Part shown: positions 46,740 to 58,584 of the stretch, piece by piece
How the letters are laid out: each line of letters opens with the position of its first letter
Position numbering within the stretch: position 1 is the stretch's first letter
Assembly (NCBI GenBank): GCA_003254925.1
Contig: QANZ01003382.1
Location: 20,948 to 84,947 of the forward strand
Reading direction: 5' to 3'
Length of the DNA stretch: 64,000 bases
DNA from: Chamaecrista fasciculata
Taxonomy: Eukaryota > Streptophyta > Magnoliopsida > Fabales > Fabaceae
Notes under the pieces: model-generated
Told to the model about the DNA's origin: nothing
Databases searched by the model: none
Seen by the model: only the letters and a program-made list of their open reading frames with translations
Made by a program: the position numbers and the translations under genes

Positions 46740-47255
46740 GTTCATTCTTTGCTTCATCTTAGCCGAGTGCTATTGTCTTGTTGACATTCTCTTTGTGAAA
46801 AAACCAAAAATCTCTTCTACTCTCTTTCTGTGAGCTTCGTAGAAGGCTATTTTTAGCATCGTATGTTAAACCATTGTGATGATCCTCTATGCTTGAGGTT
46901 TGATAAGTTGTAATTGTTGAGTGAGCTACTAGGGTGGTGTGTTGGGTTGTTGTTGTACAATGTGAGATATAAAACCAATTGTGGTGATCCCTTGGGTTGA
47001 GGGTTAGCTCTTGTGTACTTGTTACCCACATTATAAAAGAACTCTTTTATTGTGTGCTTAAGTAGTGGATGAAAGATCAAGAACAATTTTGGTCTAAACC
47101 ACTATACATGCTATTGTGATATTCCCATCTCCTTATCTGTTTGTTTCCTATAGTTGTTTTGCAGGAATATGAGTTTCCTAACAAAATTGCTCTAAAGTAA
47201 AAAAAAATTTAAACAACCACTTCACCCCCTCTCAGTTGATTTCGGACTAACAATT
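46740..47255 (+). mobile_element. possible Copia LTR remnant
   Basis: The 3' end reads ACTTCACCCCCTCTCAG then ACAATTGAATTAGGAG, like the end of a Copia 5' LTR plus a decayed PBS (usually ATTGGTATCAGAG). No internal domains follow. Tentative. Confidence 0.35.
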
Positions 47256-47544
47256 GAATTAGGAGTTAAGAAATGGTGCTTGCCTCATCATTAAGATATT
47301 GATGTCTCTTGCTAGTGGTCTTTGATTCAAGATTTATGTATTGTTTATTGGTTTTAGGATAAATTGTATTTTGGTATCTTGTGGTTGGGTTGATTTCACT
47401 TTAATACCTCGTGGTTTAAAAGTTGTCAAATTGGTGGCCTATGCTTAAAGATGTCAGTAGAAAAGGACTATGTGCTTCCATACTATCAATATTTAACTGA
47501 ATTTTACATGTGACTCTTCCCTTGTTTTTTCTCTATTTTTGAGA

Positions 47545-48440
47545 GTATGTATTCCTCTCATTATATTTCCAAATTACACATATGATATGATATTAAAAAA
47601 ATCACAAAACAAGCATTATGATGATATATAGCTTGCACACAGAGAGACACATTTGAGAGAAAATTATCGATTTCAAAAGATAGACTCATCTATTTTATGA
47701 TTTTCTTTACTCAAATAATAGTTAACTTAGAACATGTATCTCTCTCGAAAAGCTCTTGAAACAAGCTTTTTGAAAAGATATGGATTACACAAATAACACA
47801 TTAGAAAAAATTCTTGATTTCAAAATAAATAATGCTAACCATTTTGTAACTTTCTTTCATCAAATGATGGTCAATCTATTATCATTCAACACTTGTATCT
47901 CCCTAATTATATATCCAAATCATGCAGACAATATGATGTTAAAATAAACAAGCTTTCTCAATATATATGGGTTGCATACAATGACACATTGGGGAGAGAC
48001 TTATCGACTTCAAAATTTAAAACATCAATAATTTTATAACTTTGAGAACTTGAATCTCCCTTAGTATATTCAAAATGTGCATACAATATGGAGTTAGAAA
48101 TATAGAGTATGCTTTTTAAAAATATATGACTTGCAAAGAATGTCATCTTTCAAAGAAATTTATTAGCTACAAATGTAAGAGCGTCAACAATTTTAAAATT
48201 TTCTTTCATCAAATGGTCAACCCACTAATTTTGAGAGCATGTATCTCCCTTTGTATGTGTCCAAATCATGCATGTGGTATGGCATTGGAAAGAAATTTAA
48301 ACAAGCTTTCTAATGTAATATTGTATGCAAAATTTAGACAAAAATATGAAATACATATGCTATCAAAGATGGTGAGTCAACTATCATGTGCAAACAAAAG
48401 TTATAAAATAATTGATAGTCTTACATTTGAAGACAATAAT
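47545..48440. repeat. degenerate tandem array, about 165-190 bp units, five copies
   Basis: Five diverged units repeat the order 'catgtatctcccttagtata', 'ccaaatcatgcatacaatatg', 'aaacaagctttct', 'gcatacaatgacacatt', 'cttcaaaa', 'ttttctttcatcaaatgatgg'. Unit starts fall near 47545, 47720, 47885, 48045 and 48235. No coding potential. It resembles an old satellite or an expanded retroelement 3' region. Confidence 0.6.
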
Positions 48441-48740
48441 TCTCCTTTCGTTGTAGTATCTGTCAAAGTTTGAGCAGGTTGGAATCTCTTTTCGGTTAAA
48501 AAAAATTCATGGATTTTGTCTTTTTTTCTTTTAAAATGGTGATAGCTAAATTAATTTAAGTCAACTAAAAATTTAATCCTTGAAAGATCATCAAGTTCAC
48601 AACTTGGTCATTCAAATATTGAAATACAATTTAATCCCTAAAAAGTTAAAATGCTTTGATAATAGCTATAAAGCTTTACAACTACTGTCTTATTTCGAGT
48701 CTTGTTTCGAGTCTTATTTCAGTCATGTCATGTTTTTAGT
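48441..48740. other. foldback fragment left of Tat element 2
   Basis: 'tttaatccttgaaagatcatc' blocks at 48570-48650 are inverted relative to similar blocks at 55510-55600 on the far side of Tat element 2, so the element may sit inside one foldback repeat. No gene. Confidence 0.4.
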
Positions 48741-48847
48741 TTCTGTCCGTGTCAGAATTTTATTTGCTGCCATGTAAGCCGTCTTTCGACGCATACTTCT
48801 TATCAATAAAACGAGTATTACTCATCGATAGCTCTCTTTACATTCAG

Positions 48848-51098
48848 GTCTGCTGACAGATGCTTACCATTTTTCCAAACGCTAAAAGCGAATAAGAAAT
48901 TCGAATGGACCAGGGAATGCGAGGAAGCCTTCCAGAAGTTGAAAACGTATCTGGCGTCACCGCCAATCTTGGTAATCCCAGTTAAGGATAAACCAATCTA
49001 TGTCTACTTGGCGTCCACGGATGACGCAGTCAGTTCAGCTTTGGTGCTAGAGGAAGGGGAAGAACAGAAACCCATCTACTTCACTAGCAAAACGCTCACA
49101 GGAGCTGAAAAGCGGTATCACCGCCTGGAAAAATTAACCTTCTCGCTGCTTCACTCAACTAGGAAGTTGAGGCATTACTATCAGCAGTTTCAAATAATCG
49201 TCAGAACGAACAGACCCATCAAGCAGATGGTTGAGCAGCCGGACATCGCCGGGAGAATGTCAATTTGGTCTGTGGAAATCTCAGAATATGGGATAGCCTA
49301 TGAGCCGAGAAGGGCCATCAAAGGGTAGGCATTGGCAGACTTTTTAGCGGAAATGACTGGCCCTGACAACGCCCAAAATTGGACATGGAGCGTGCACATC
49401 GATGGCGCCGCGTCAAACTCCCAACGCGGAGCAAGAATAGTGATGCGAGCCCCGGATGGCTCCATCATCGAGCAATCAATCGAGATTGAGTGTCCAGTCA
49501 CCAACAACCAAGCGGAATACGAGGCGTTGATAGCTGCTTTGAAATTGGCAGCCAACAGCGGCGCCAAAAAATTGGAAGTCTTCGGAGACTCCCAACTGGT
49601 GGTACAGCAAATGAATGGGGAATACGAAACCAAAGACCCGACTATGGTCCAATACGCCGAAAAGGCGCAGAAGATCATCGAAGGCTCTGGAATTGAAGCC
49701 ACCTTTAAGCACATCTCACGAAGCGAGAACGCCCGAGCAGATGAACTCGCCAAACTGGCGTCTAAGCCGACCAAAGGAGGCAGGGATTCCATCATCAAAA
49801 CAACTCTTAGGGATCCCTCGATACTAGAGTGGGACATTCTTCCCACGGAGGAAGTTGTCGACTGGAGGGCGCTGATATTCAAATATCTGAACACAGGCGC
49901 CCTCCCTTCGAACAACAGCGAAGCAAGGAAGGTCACAAGAAGATATGGCAGATACTTCATCAGACAAGGGACCTTATGCAGGAAAAACTTCAGTCATCCT
50001 GAGGCCAAGTGTATAGCAGGAGATGAGGTCAACAGGGTGTTGACTGAAGTCCACGAAGGACTGTGTGCAAGCCACCAACGCCTGATGGCGATGCGGAGGA
50101 AGATCCAAAGGGCAGGCTACTACTGGCCCACACTCCTGCAAGACGCGGAAGGCGTCGTCCGTTCATGCGAGAAATGCCAAAAGTACGCCAACATGATCCA
50201 TTCACACACAGCCCCCATGAACGCCATCACTTCTCCATGGCCTTTTGACCTATGGGGAATCGACATCGCGGGGCCATTCCCGATGGCTACCTATCAGAAA
50301 AAGTTTCTTATAGTTGCTGTGGACTACTTTACAAAGTGGGTGGAAGCCAAAGCTGTGGCGTCCATAACCTCGAAAGCCATGGAAAAATTCCTATGGCAGA
50401 ATATCATCACCAGGTTTGGCGTTCCAAACACGCTGATATCCGACAATGGCGCCCAATTCACAAGCAAAAAATTCCAAGACTTCTGCAAAGCCTGGAAGAT
50501 TCACCACAAAACCACTTCGGGGGAGCATCCTGCCACAAATGGCCAAGTTGAATTGGCCAATAGGATTATCATACCAGGAATCAAGAAAAGACTGGAGTCA
50601 GCTAAGGGAAGATGGGTTGATGAGCTCCCCTCAGTATTATGGTCATACAGGACCACAGAACAAACAGCCACGAAGGAAACCCCTTTTGCCTTGGCATACG
50701 GCCATGAAGCAGTGATACTTGCTGAAGTGAACGTCCCGACTGAGAGGATAATCAACTATTCGAGTACCAATGACGCCAACTCCAGGCTCCAAGCACTGGA
50801 TAGCTTGGAAGAAAGGAGAGAGGTTGCAGCCATCAGGCAGACTGCCTACAATCAAATGGTTAAGAAGTACCATGATTCCAAAATCAAACCCAGAACCCTT
50901 AAAGTAGGGGACTTGGTGCTCAGAACCGTGAAGAACAACAGGAAGGACCCTAGGCACGAAAAGTTAGGGCCAAACTGGGAGTGCCCCTACAGGGTCGTGG
51001 AAGCCCTGCCTGGGAACGCCTTCAGGCTGGAAACCTCCGAAGGCAGGCCACTTCCAAACGCCTAGAACATGGCGAAACTTAAGTTTTATTTCCCCTAA
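48848..51098 (+). pseudogene. pol: Tat element 2 pol 3' part: RNase H and integrase
   Basis: After an intron-like acceptor (TTTACATTCAG|GTCTGC) the frame runs through the RT thumb/RNase H (FEWTRECEEAF.., VHIDGAASNSQRGA) to integrase. The integrase keeps HxxC-type zinc residues (CEKCQKYAN) and DDE residues in WGIDIAGP, SDNGAQF and the EHPATNGQ block. TAG 49326-49328 stands where element 1 has Gln, and TAG 51063-51065 where it has Trp; beyond that the frame continues to TAA 51096-51098. The 577-residue frame 49332-51065 is otherwise intact. Confidence 0.88.
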
Positions 51099-51653
51099 TG
51101 AGTAAGTCTTGTACTAATCAAACAAATAATCAAAGAAGGCCCTTGAGCCAGTTGTACTGCGATTTTATATCAATGAAATCCATTTTCCTTTTTCTTTTCG
51201 ACACCAAGTGTTGATAGTATTAGCGCTGCTCGAGGGGACGCCCTCGGAACAGCAGCGCAAAGGCCCTCGAAGGAGCCTTGTGAGTATGACACTCACCAAC
51301 CATGCGGACCGTCCCTCCCTTGGATGACTAGTCAAAATTTAGCGTATGGTACGCAAAACGCTCGAAGCGTGCCCATCGCGAGGCAGCACCCTAGTGTGCA
51401 AATAATACGACAATCGAATCGTGGGAAACGCAAGTCAAATATGAAATATAACGCGAGGAATAAGGCAAATAAAATCAAGCACGGATAAGTCGATAACGCA
51501 TAAATCAAGGGCGCCAACGCCCGAATATTCGCGAAATGGCACAGAGTCCATGTAAAGTTAAGTCAAGAGTGGCGTTAAAGCCACAACAAATCAAGTGAAA
51601 TTTCATAAAGGGCACGCAGGCCCAAAAAGAAAAACAAACGAAGGCGCGTAAGC

Positions 51654-54030
51654 CTAGGCAACAGCAGGAGGATCCTCGGTTGTGGTGGCGCTTGGGGCTC
51701 CCTCGGCACTCTCACTGGTAGGGGCGCTCACATTTGCAGCTTGAACCACAGTACCACTTGCAGGAGCGCTCTCATCTACTCGAGGTTGACCGCCATCAGC
51801 AGGGGGCACCTCAGTACCTTGAGCTGTTTCCCAAAGAAGAGGAACCACTTCGTTGGGAAACCAAGGGAATTCGTCATCACCGCCAGACTCATACCCCTTC
51901 AGTGCGTAATTCTCGGGCATTCGGCTCATCTTCACTGCGGGGTCGCCGTCGATAGGGTCTAGGATGAGCCTTCCCACCACAACTTTGTTCGGACAGATCC
52001 GCGTAGTGTCGAGGTTGGGGTTGCGGAGCCTCAGCTGCTTAATGGCGTTCTTGAACCCCATGTAGTTGTAGCGAGAACCCCTCCACTTCACCTGCCTCAG
52101 GGCCAAGTCCCTGAAGTCATCAAACTGCTCCTTCTGCCGCTGCACCTCGACCTCCAAGTTGGCCACTTTCTCATTGAGTTGGTTAATGAGAATCGTAGCC
52201 TCTTGCAGTTGATGGCCCCTCCGCTCAAAACTACTCGTGAGGGACTCTTGAGAGGCTTTGGTCACGTTAAGCTCGTCCTTTAGCTCTTCGATGGTCTGGC
52301 GCATCTTTCTGGCGTCCTCGCGAACGGCATCCCTCTCGGATATAACATCCTTTCGGGAGACGCTGTTAGCTAGCACACGCAACCCAGCAGCCAAAAGGAA
52401 TCTGGCAGTTTCTTCAACAGGAACTTGTGCGTTCTCTGTGGACGCCCGAGCCAGATCGTCCCGCTTCACCGTGGCCGCCTCTGATAGGCAGTTGGAGAAG
52501 ACCTCCAGGGCATTGAATTCACCAGCTTCTGGGGCCGCCGGGATGAGGGGAACCTCAACAGTAGGGCGCGCGCGTTTTCTCGCCGCTGCCTCCCCATCCT
52601 TGGTGGCTGCAGTGGTTTCTTTCCCTTTAGAGGGATTGGTGGGAGGACGCGTGGCCGCCGAAAGCTCACGGATGGTAAGGCTCCCCGGCTTCCTTGGAGC
52701 AGCAACAGTAGCGGCAGCGGCAGTTGGCTTCTTGGAGGTGGCCACCACCTTTTCCTTCCCCTTGTCAGCACGGGGGCGCTTGCTCCCAATAACATCGGCC
52801 AAGGACGCCTCGAGCACTAAAACAAAGCAAAACAAGTGTCAGAATGCAACACAGTAAAAGAAAGTCTTATGCAAAAAGTGAAAGAAACATACAACGCTTT
52901 GGGTCAAAGAGGTCTGTGGTGATCAACCGCAAGGCCCCCAAGCGCTCATCCACAGTCAGATCTTTCCAGTTACACTCAAAGGGCCCTAGTCGTGGCCTCC
53001 TCCAGGATAGGGGAAACATGGCGCGCTCATCCGACGCGCGAACCCAGAAAGGACGTCTAGACCCAGACCCCTCAATATAGACGAATTTATACTGCCACTC
53101 CTTGGGGTTGCTGACAGCATGAGTGAGAATCTGGGGGCGCCCTGGGCGTCGATAGTAGGAAATGAAGTTGTTGTCCACCCAACATGGATAGAAGAAATAA
53201 AGAAACAATCGCGCAGTTGCACGGACGCCGTCCCTCCTACATTTGGCGACGAAGCCAAGCAGGATGCGCCAGCCGTTGGCGCTTATCTGTATCGGGGCAA
53301 CGTTCATGATGGCGAGAAGATCCATAACCGCCGGGTTGAAAGGCATCTCGATGTCACAACCTCTGAGAGCTTGCTCACAAATCAAAAAACCCCTCCCGTC
53401 AGTGTAGAACATGTCAGGTGAATCCTTCAGGTGACTTAGCGTTGAGATCCTGCAACCTGAGAACCGGCGACGGGGAGAGGACGCTATTAGCTCTTCGTTG
53501 AGGTCCTTGAGAAGGTCTACATCAAAGAGCCAAGAATAATACTCTTTCACAGCGTCGTTTGTGAGGTCCAGATGTCCTTGCTGCACTTTCTCGTTGGGCC
53601 TCTGACGACGCCAGTCAACCACAGGACGTGCATTCCTCATAACTTCAGCCCTATCTGGGCCACAAGGCATGGTCTCCACAGCGCCCTTGACCTATGGGAC
53701 ATTGGCTAGCTTCTTGTTTTGGCAGAGGAACCACTCCGAATGAGCTTGGAAGTCAACTTCCTCGCCGTAAATTGTTTGCTGAGGGTTTCCATCCCCTATG
53801 GACGCCCAGACAGGGGCGGATACACCGCCAGAGGCCTCGAGTGTAGAGCACTCCTCATCCATGGACGCCGCATCCGGAGATAGCATCTCACAGATCTCTG
53901 TTGATGTAGATGAGGAGGAGGAAGAAGAGTCCACGGCGTCACCACCCCTCCTTTCCACGGGCGAAGCAAACCTCGTCGGCGTTGACGATTCGGGGATAGA
54001 ACTGTGAGGCGCTGACGATCCAGAAGCCAT
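51654..54030 (-). CDS. Tat element 2 antisense gene, spliced, PF04195-like
   Basis: Convergent with pol. ATG 54030 (MASGSSAPHSS) opens exon 1 (54030-52893): a Ser-rich head, then the Putative gypsy type transposon domain (IEMPFNPAVMDLLAIMN, ISANGWRILLGF, NPKEWQYKFVYI). A 76-bp intron (52892-52817; donor GTATGT, acceptor TTTTAG) joins in frame to exon 2 (52816-51654), which has a basic Lys/Arg/Ala-rich stretch and a coiled coil. One nonsense codon, TAG 53692-53694, is a likely C to T change of a Gln codon. The intron follows the conserved domain, as in element 1. Function unknown. Confidence 0.75.
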
Positions 54031-54840
54031 CTTGTTGTTTCCAGCAGCTGAGGAAACAGGACCATTGCAACACATTTCTCGGAGAATTCACCTCCATCCA
54101 CCAGCAAAAAGGGGGGGGGGAACGCCCTCGGAAGGTTGTGGTTGATCACCAGACCCAAACCAAAGTGCAAAAAGAATAACAAAGAAGAAGAAGAGTTAGG
54201 AAACTTACATGAGTCGAAATCCATAGTGCTAGTGAGTTGGAGGAGATTCCCGAAGAAAAACTGGTGAATCTTGAAGAGCAAAACAAGCAGCAACAAACGG
54301 CAAAGTAGGTGAGAAAAGATCAGGAGGCAAGCTTCAAGAAGGGAGTTTCCGGGAATACAGAGAGAATAAGGAGGAAGAACTGAGTTTGAAAACGCGAAAA
54401 TGATGAAGTGAGAGGGGAGAGAGAAGAAGTGGCGGTTTTTGGAAAAACTTTCACGAAAATCGAAGCGCCGCATTAAATGCGCCCCCCTCGGTCCACGTTT
54501 TGCCATCATAGCAAAGGTTAAGCCAATCACGCGGTGACACGTGGCCACGATGCGCCTGACGCACAGAGTTGAAGCGACAATGAAACGTCAGCAAAGAAGT
54601 TGAAAAGACAGGGATATGTGGCGCCAATACCGGTAGCGCCCCATCAACCAAAGCATTATAGGTGGCGCTGATACTTGGAACGCCCCATCAACCAAAGCAT
54701 GAGGAAAACTCGCGGTCTCTAAAGGGCGCTCAAGGCGTCAACGCCAACAACAGCAAAGAAAAACAAGTCAGAGTCGATAACGCCCTTGATGGGGACTCCA
54801 CTGATGGGGACAGAGCTTCACTCCTTTTTGTTGGGACTAG

Positions 54841-55459
54841 TGATAATAGGCCCAAGAATCAGGAGGTCCAAAAGGCTCAAACCGGTAGCGTGCAAGCCCA
54901 ACAGGGAGTCACCCAAGCATGAACGCCTCATGCTCCTTCATCAGTTGAGGACGCCAACAATCGTAGATAATGTGGGCGTCCACGTGGAAGCGAATAAGGA
55001 AACATTGCCTGATCAATCAAGAATCAATCAAAGATCAATCAGGATCCCCCTGATTGACTCTCTCATTAATAGCGCCTTGCCCACTAAGGCATCTTGGCAA
55101 ATACGGAAAATACGTGGGAGCCAAGGATCACAATCAGATCAGCCAAGGATCACAATCAGATCAGCCAAAGATCACAATCAGATCAGCCAAATCAGCCGAG
55201 ATCGCAATCAGCCATTCAAGCATTTATGGTAAGATCTCGCCAGATTACCCCCAACCAGTATAAAAGGGAAGCCCTTCACACTGGACAAAGGTACACACTC
55301 TTACAATCCTACCGAGATTATTGTGCTCAACCCCTTACTAACTTAAGCATCGAAGGTGAATCACAGGGCCACCTCTGTGTATTCATTGACTTGCAGGTGA
55401 CTTCCGACCCAGAGTTGCCTCACCGAACCAGGTAATGCCCCCGGCCAAAACCAGGTTCA
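54841..55459 (+). repeat. 3' LTR of Tat element 2 (inferred ends)
   Basis: GGGACTAG|TGATAATAGG matches the border in element 1, and the end ACCAGGTTCA gives about 619 bp against 623. It contains TATAAAAGG at 55259 (TATA box) and 'cttaagcatcgaaggtgaatcacagggccac', parallel to the R/U5 region of element 1. A 22-bp motif with CACAATCAGATCAGCCAA repeats three times at about 55125-55190. Confidence 0.65.
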
Positions 55460-55823
55460 TCACTCTTTAATACCAAAAAAAATAAAATATTATACTATTT
55501 AGTCTATAAAAAAGATTAATAAATTATTTTGATCTCTCAAAGACTAAATTGTATATTTCAATTTTTTGAAGAACTAAATTATTAGCTTAATAATGTTTCA
55601 GAAATCAAACTGAGTTTCCTCCTTTAATATTAAGCATGTGGGAAGGTTGAGAAAGACAGACTCCGAGTACATGTGGAATGAAGAAAACTTCTCAACATGA
55701 GCATTATAATAGGATTCATGATGGTTCTTGTAAATATTGTAGAGCATTATTTATCTGTATTTTGGCTATGTGATGCCTCAAACACCGAGCTTCTTAATTC
55801 ATCATTTGAAACTTTAAACACTT
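55460..55823. other. intergenic
   Basis: Foldback fragment ('gatctctcaaagactaaattg') followed by unassigned AT-rich DNA; no gene seen. Confidence 0.4.
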
Positions 55824-56223
55824 GATGGCAAAAGTACTAATTTCATATCTAAACTTGAATTTCGTCTCTATTTTTTTTAGTCAATTTTGTCCTAATATTT
55901 TACATTTTAGTTAATTTTATCCTTTGTTCTTACTTTAGCCAAATATTGACAAAATATAATGATATATAATATAAAACTGATATAAAAAGAAAAGTTAAAA
56001 AAATAGAATGCAATTTGTCGGAAAGCATTACATGCCAACTACAAGAATCTTTGCTTTGTAGACTCGACAAGTCGCTTATAAAATGCCGACTACTAATACT
56101 AAGTGAAGATTGCATTAATTTATTGAACGAAGTTAGTCAAACGATAAAATTGATCAAAATATAAAAAATTAAGGACGAAATTAACCGCAAAAAAAAATTA
56201 AAAACGAAATTAGTGCTTTTACC
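55824..56223. mobile_element. foldback MITE, family GGCAAAAGTACTAATTT
   Basis: Left end GATGGCAAAAGTACTAATTT, right end AAATTAGTGCTTTTACC, with AACACTT at both flanks (55817-55823, 56224-56230). A block of about 97 bp at roughly 56010-56107, absent from the sister copies, looks like a secondary insertion. Confidence 0.6.
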
Positions 56224-56481
56224 AACACTTAATTAATTATTAAGTTACCATATAGTGGTTTGCCTTTTGAGGCAGCATAGATTGCCTAATGTAATCTACT
56301 TTCTAAATTGGCCAAAATTGGCCAAAAGGCTCTCAAGTTTTTCGTTCATCCTTTTATAATGACTATCTCTTGCAAGAACCATAGCTTCTATAATCTATAT
56401 TATCCCTGCAGAAAGTCAATGGAGACAAATTAAATAAGATAGAGAACTATTTAAAAGCCACTCTTCATATATATATATATT

Positions 56482-56930
56482 GCTCAAATAGTCATTTGGT
56501 CCTCAAATTAAAGGGTAAGTTATGGTTTTAAACCTTTTTTTTTTCTGTTATGATCCCCAAAATGTAATTTTGTCTGATTTCTATTGGTATTGACATGGAT
56601 CATTCCTCTTCCATGTGTCATAATAAGTGAATAATAAGAGAAAAAAAAATTTACATTCTTCATTATTTGAAAAAGAAAAATCAATAAAAAATTTATCTCC
56701 AATTTATGACTAAATTAAAAATTCTCTCTCACTTTGTCTACTCATTTATTATGACAAAAATGAGAGAAAAATAATCCATCTCAATTGTCTCGATTAGAAA
56801 TTATGGCAAAAATAAGATGAAATCACATTTTGAGGACAAAAACAGGACAAATATGAAATTTAGAGAACCAAAACAGAACAAATAGTTTTAGGACCAAAAT
56901 AAAAGTTACCTCATAGTTTTGACCTATATA
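56482..56930. mobile_element. foldback MITE in a TA repeat
   Basis: Left arm 'catttggtcctcaaatt' pairs with 'ggaccaaaataaaagttacc' on the right. TATATATATAT runs occur at both ends (56467-56481 and 56926-56937), consistent with insertion into a TA tract. No ORF. Confidence 0.5.
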
Positions 56931-57124
56931 TATATATCCATGTTTCACAAGATAGTAAAAGTTGAGTAAACGCTATATTGTCACGATCAATAAGAAACCA
57001 AGTAAATGGTTTCCACTTGAGCAAAATCCACTTTTTATAGCTCTAAAATTAAGGGAGGCACCAAAACCTACATACATAAGTGACGGCTACTACTCCTCTG
57101 AAACTCCAATGATGTTATAAATTA

Positions 57125-57521
57125 GGCCAAAGTGCAAATTTGGTATCATATTTTTTGCACAGTTCCCAATTTAGTCCTATATCTTTTTTTGTTGCATTTT
57201 TTGTACCATATCTTTAGGTCATGTCCCAATTTGGTCCCATATCTTTTTTGTAGCAAATTTAATCTCATATCTTTGGGTCTATTGCATAATTGGTCCTATA
57301 TCTTTGTATCAGGTGCAGAAGTGGTCCCATATCTTTGTAAAATGATCAATTAATTATTGATCATTTTGTAAAAATATGGGACCAATTTTGCAACCTCATC
57401 AAAAGATGAGACCAAATTGAGACCTTTTGCAAAGATATGGGATCAAAAGTGTAACAAAAAAAGATACAGGACCAAATTGGGAACTTAGCAAAAGATATGA
57501 GACCAAATTTACACTTTGACC
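57125..57521. mobile_element. MULE-type MITE, family GGCC-AAAGTG
   Basis: 397-bp foldback beginning GGCCAAAGTGC and ending ACACTTTGACC, with a perfect 9-bp target duplication TATAAATTA at 57116-57124 and 57522-57530. Near-palindromic throughout. Confidence 0.75.
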
Positions 57522-57530
57522 TATAAATTA

Positions 57531-58584
57531 TAACCAATTAACAATGATGAAAGAAATCTTCAAACTGCTTTTTAAGTCACTTTTATCTGAGTTAAATATC
57601 ATAAGTAAAGCATGGTATAGGCGTGGATGTGTGGTGTTTTTCTTCAACCTCTAAGTTGTACCAATCTTAAAATTTCATTGACCTACAGGAAAGCTAAGAG
57701 AAATACTCACTTCAAATTTTGTTGGTTCAGCTTCCACCTTCCGGTGAGCCACCATTACTTCTATCAACACTGCACCACAAAGACGACGGTGAAAGAAGTG
57801 AGATAAAACAGCTACTTTCATGGAAGAAATCAGATGGATTTGATTTAACATTCCCCTTGGATGCACCTGCAAACATGCCTGTGATAAGGCTAAAATTTCC
57901 CCCATAATTTATTACTATGAGAAAGCACTTGAAAAGCAGGCTTGCCCTATTAACACTAAACAGTCCCTTAAAACGACTATTAATAAATATTTTTTAAAAA
58001 AATCGCATATCAATAAAAAAATTTCACATTATACTTAAATGTGCCAGCAAAACATGAAACCATTAAAATGAAGGAGGGTCTCTGTTATTAGACAATTTTG
58101 CCAAACTTGAAACCTGTTGTTTCAAGAGATAAGGGACATTCTCATTTACATTTGTGTATTTCTCCTGGAAAAACAATTCACCAAAAAGAAAAATCACATC
58201 TACAATGGGCAAATACCGTTTTCTTCTGCTTATCATCACATTTCTTGTCTTTGAACCAAACACAAAATAAAGTGGCATAACCTCGAAGCTTTTGCCATCT
58301 CCACTACTTGACTTGTAAACTTTCCTCCATAATCCCATGGTAATCCAATTTCATTTGAACATATAATTACCCAAAATATTATCAGATAATTATCATCATG
58401 ATCATCATCGTAATCATCTCCTTCAAATGGTAGAATATTAGAAATGCAAGGAAAACAACTATCTTTGAACTGACTTATGCCAATCATCTACATGTCAAGA
58501 AAACACAACTCATTTGCCAAAACAAATAAAGCAATAAAGAAGAAACTAGAAAGGAGAGTGAAAGAAATCACAAATGCAGTCAAC
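57531..58584. other. intergenic downstream of the mitoferrin-like gene
   Basis: No firm gene. A minus-strand open stretch at about 57815-57715 ends at a good donor (GAA|GTGAGTAT) and could be an exon of an unrecognised gene or decayed sequence. The part nearest 58584 is probably 3' UTR. Confidence 0.4.

Larger units (their letters stand above)
48740..55459 (+). mobile_element. Tat element 2, 5'-truncated
   Basis: Lacks 5' LTR, PBS, gag, protease and RT. It starts inside what is the RT/RNase H intron in element 1 and keeps RNase H, integrase, the antisense gene and a 3' LTR. The protein sequence is clearly related to element 1 but substantially diverged, so it is a separate family. No second LTR or target duplication is found. 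Confidence 0.85.

Noticed and set aside
47545..48440. CRISPR-like array
   Set aside because: Units are long, diverged and lack constant repeat/spacer structure; this is plant nuclear DNA.
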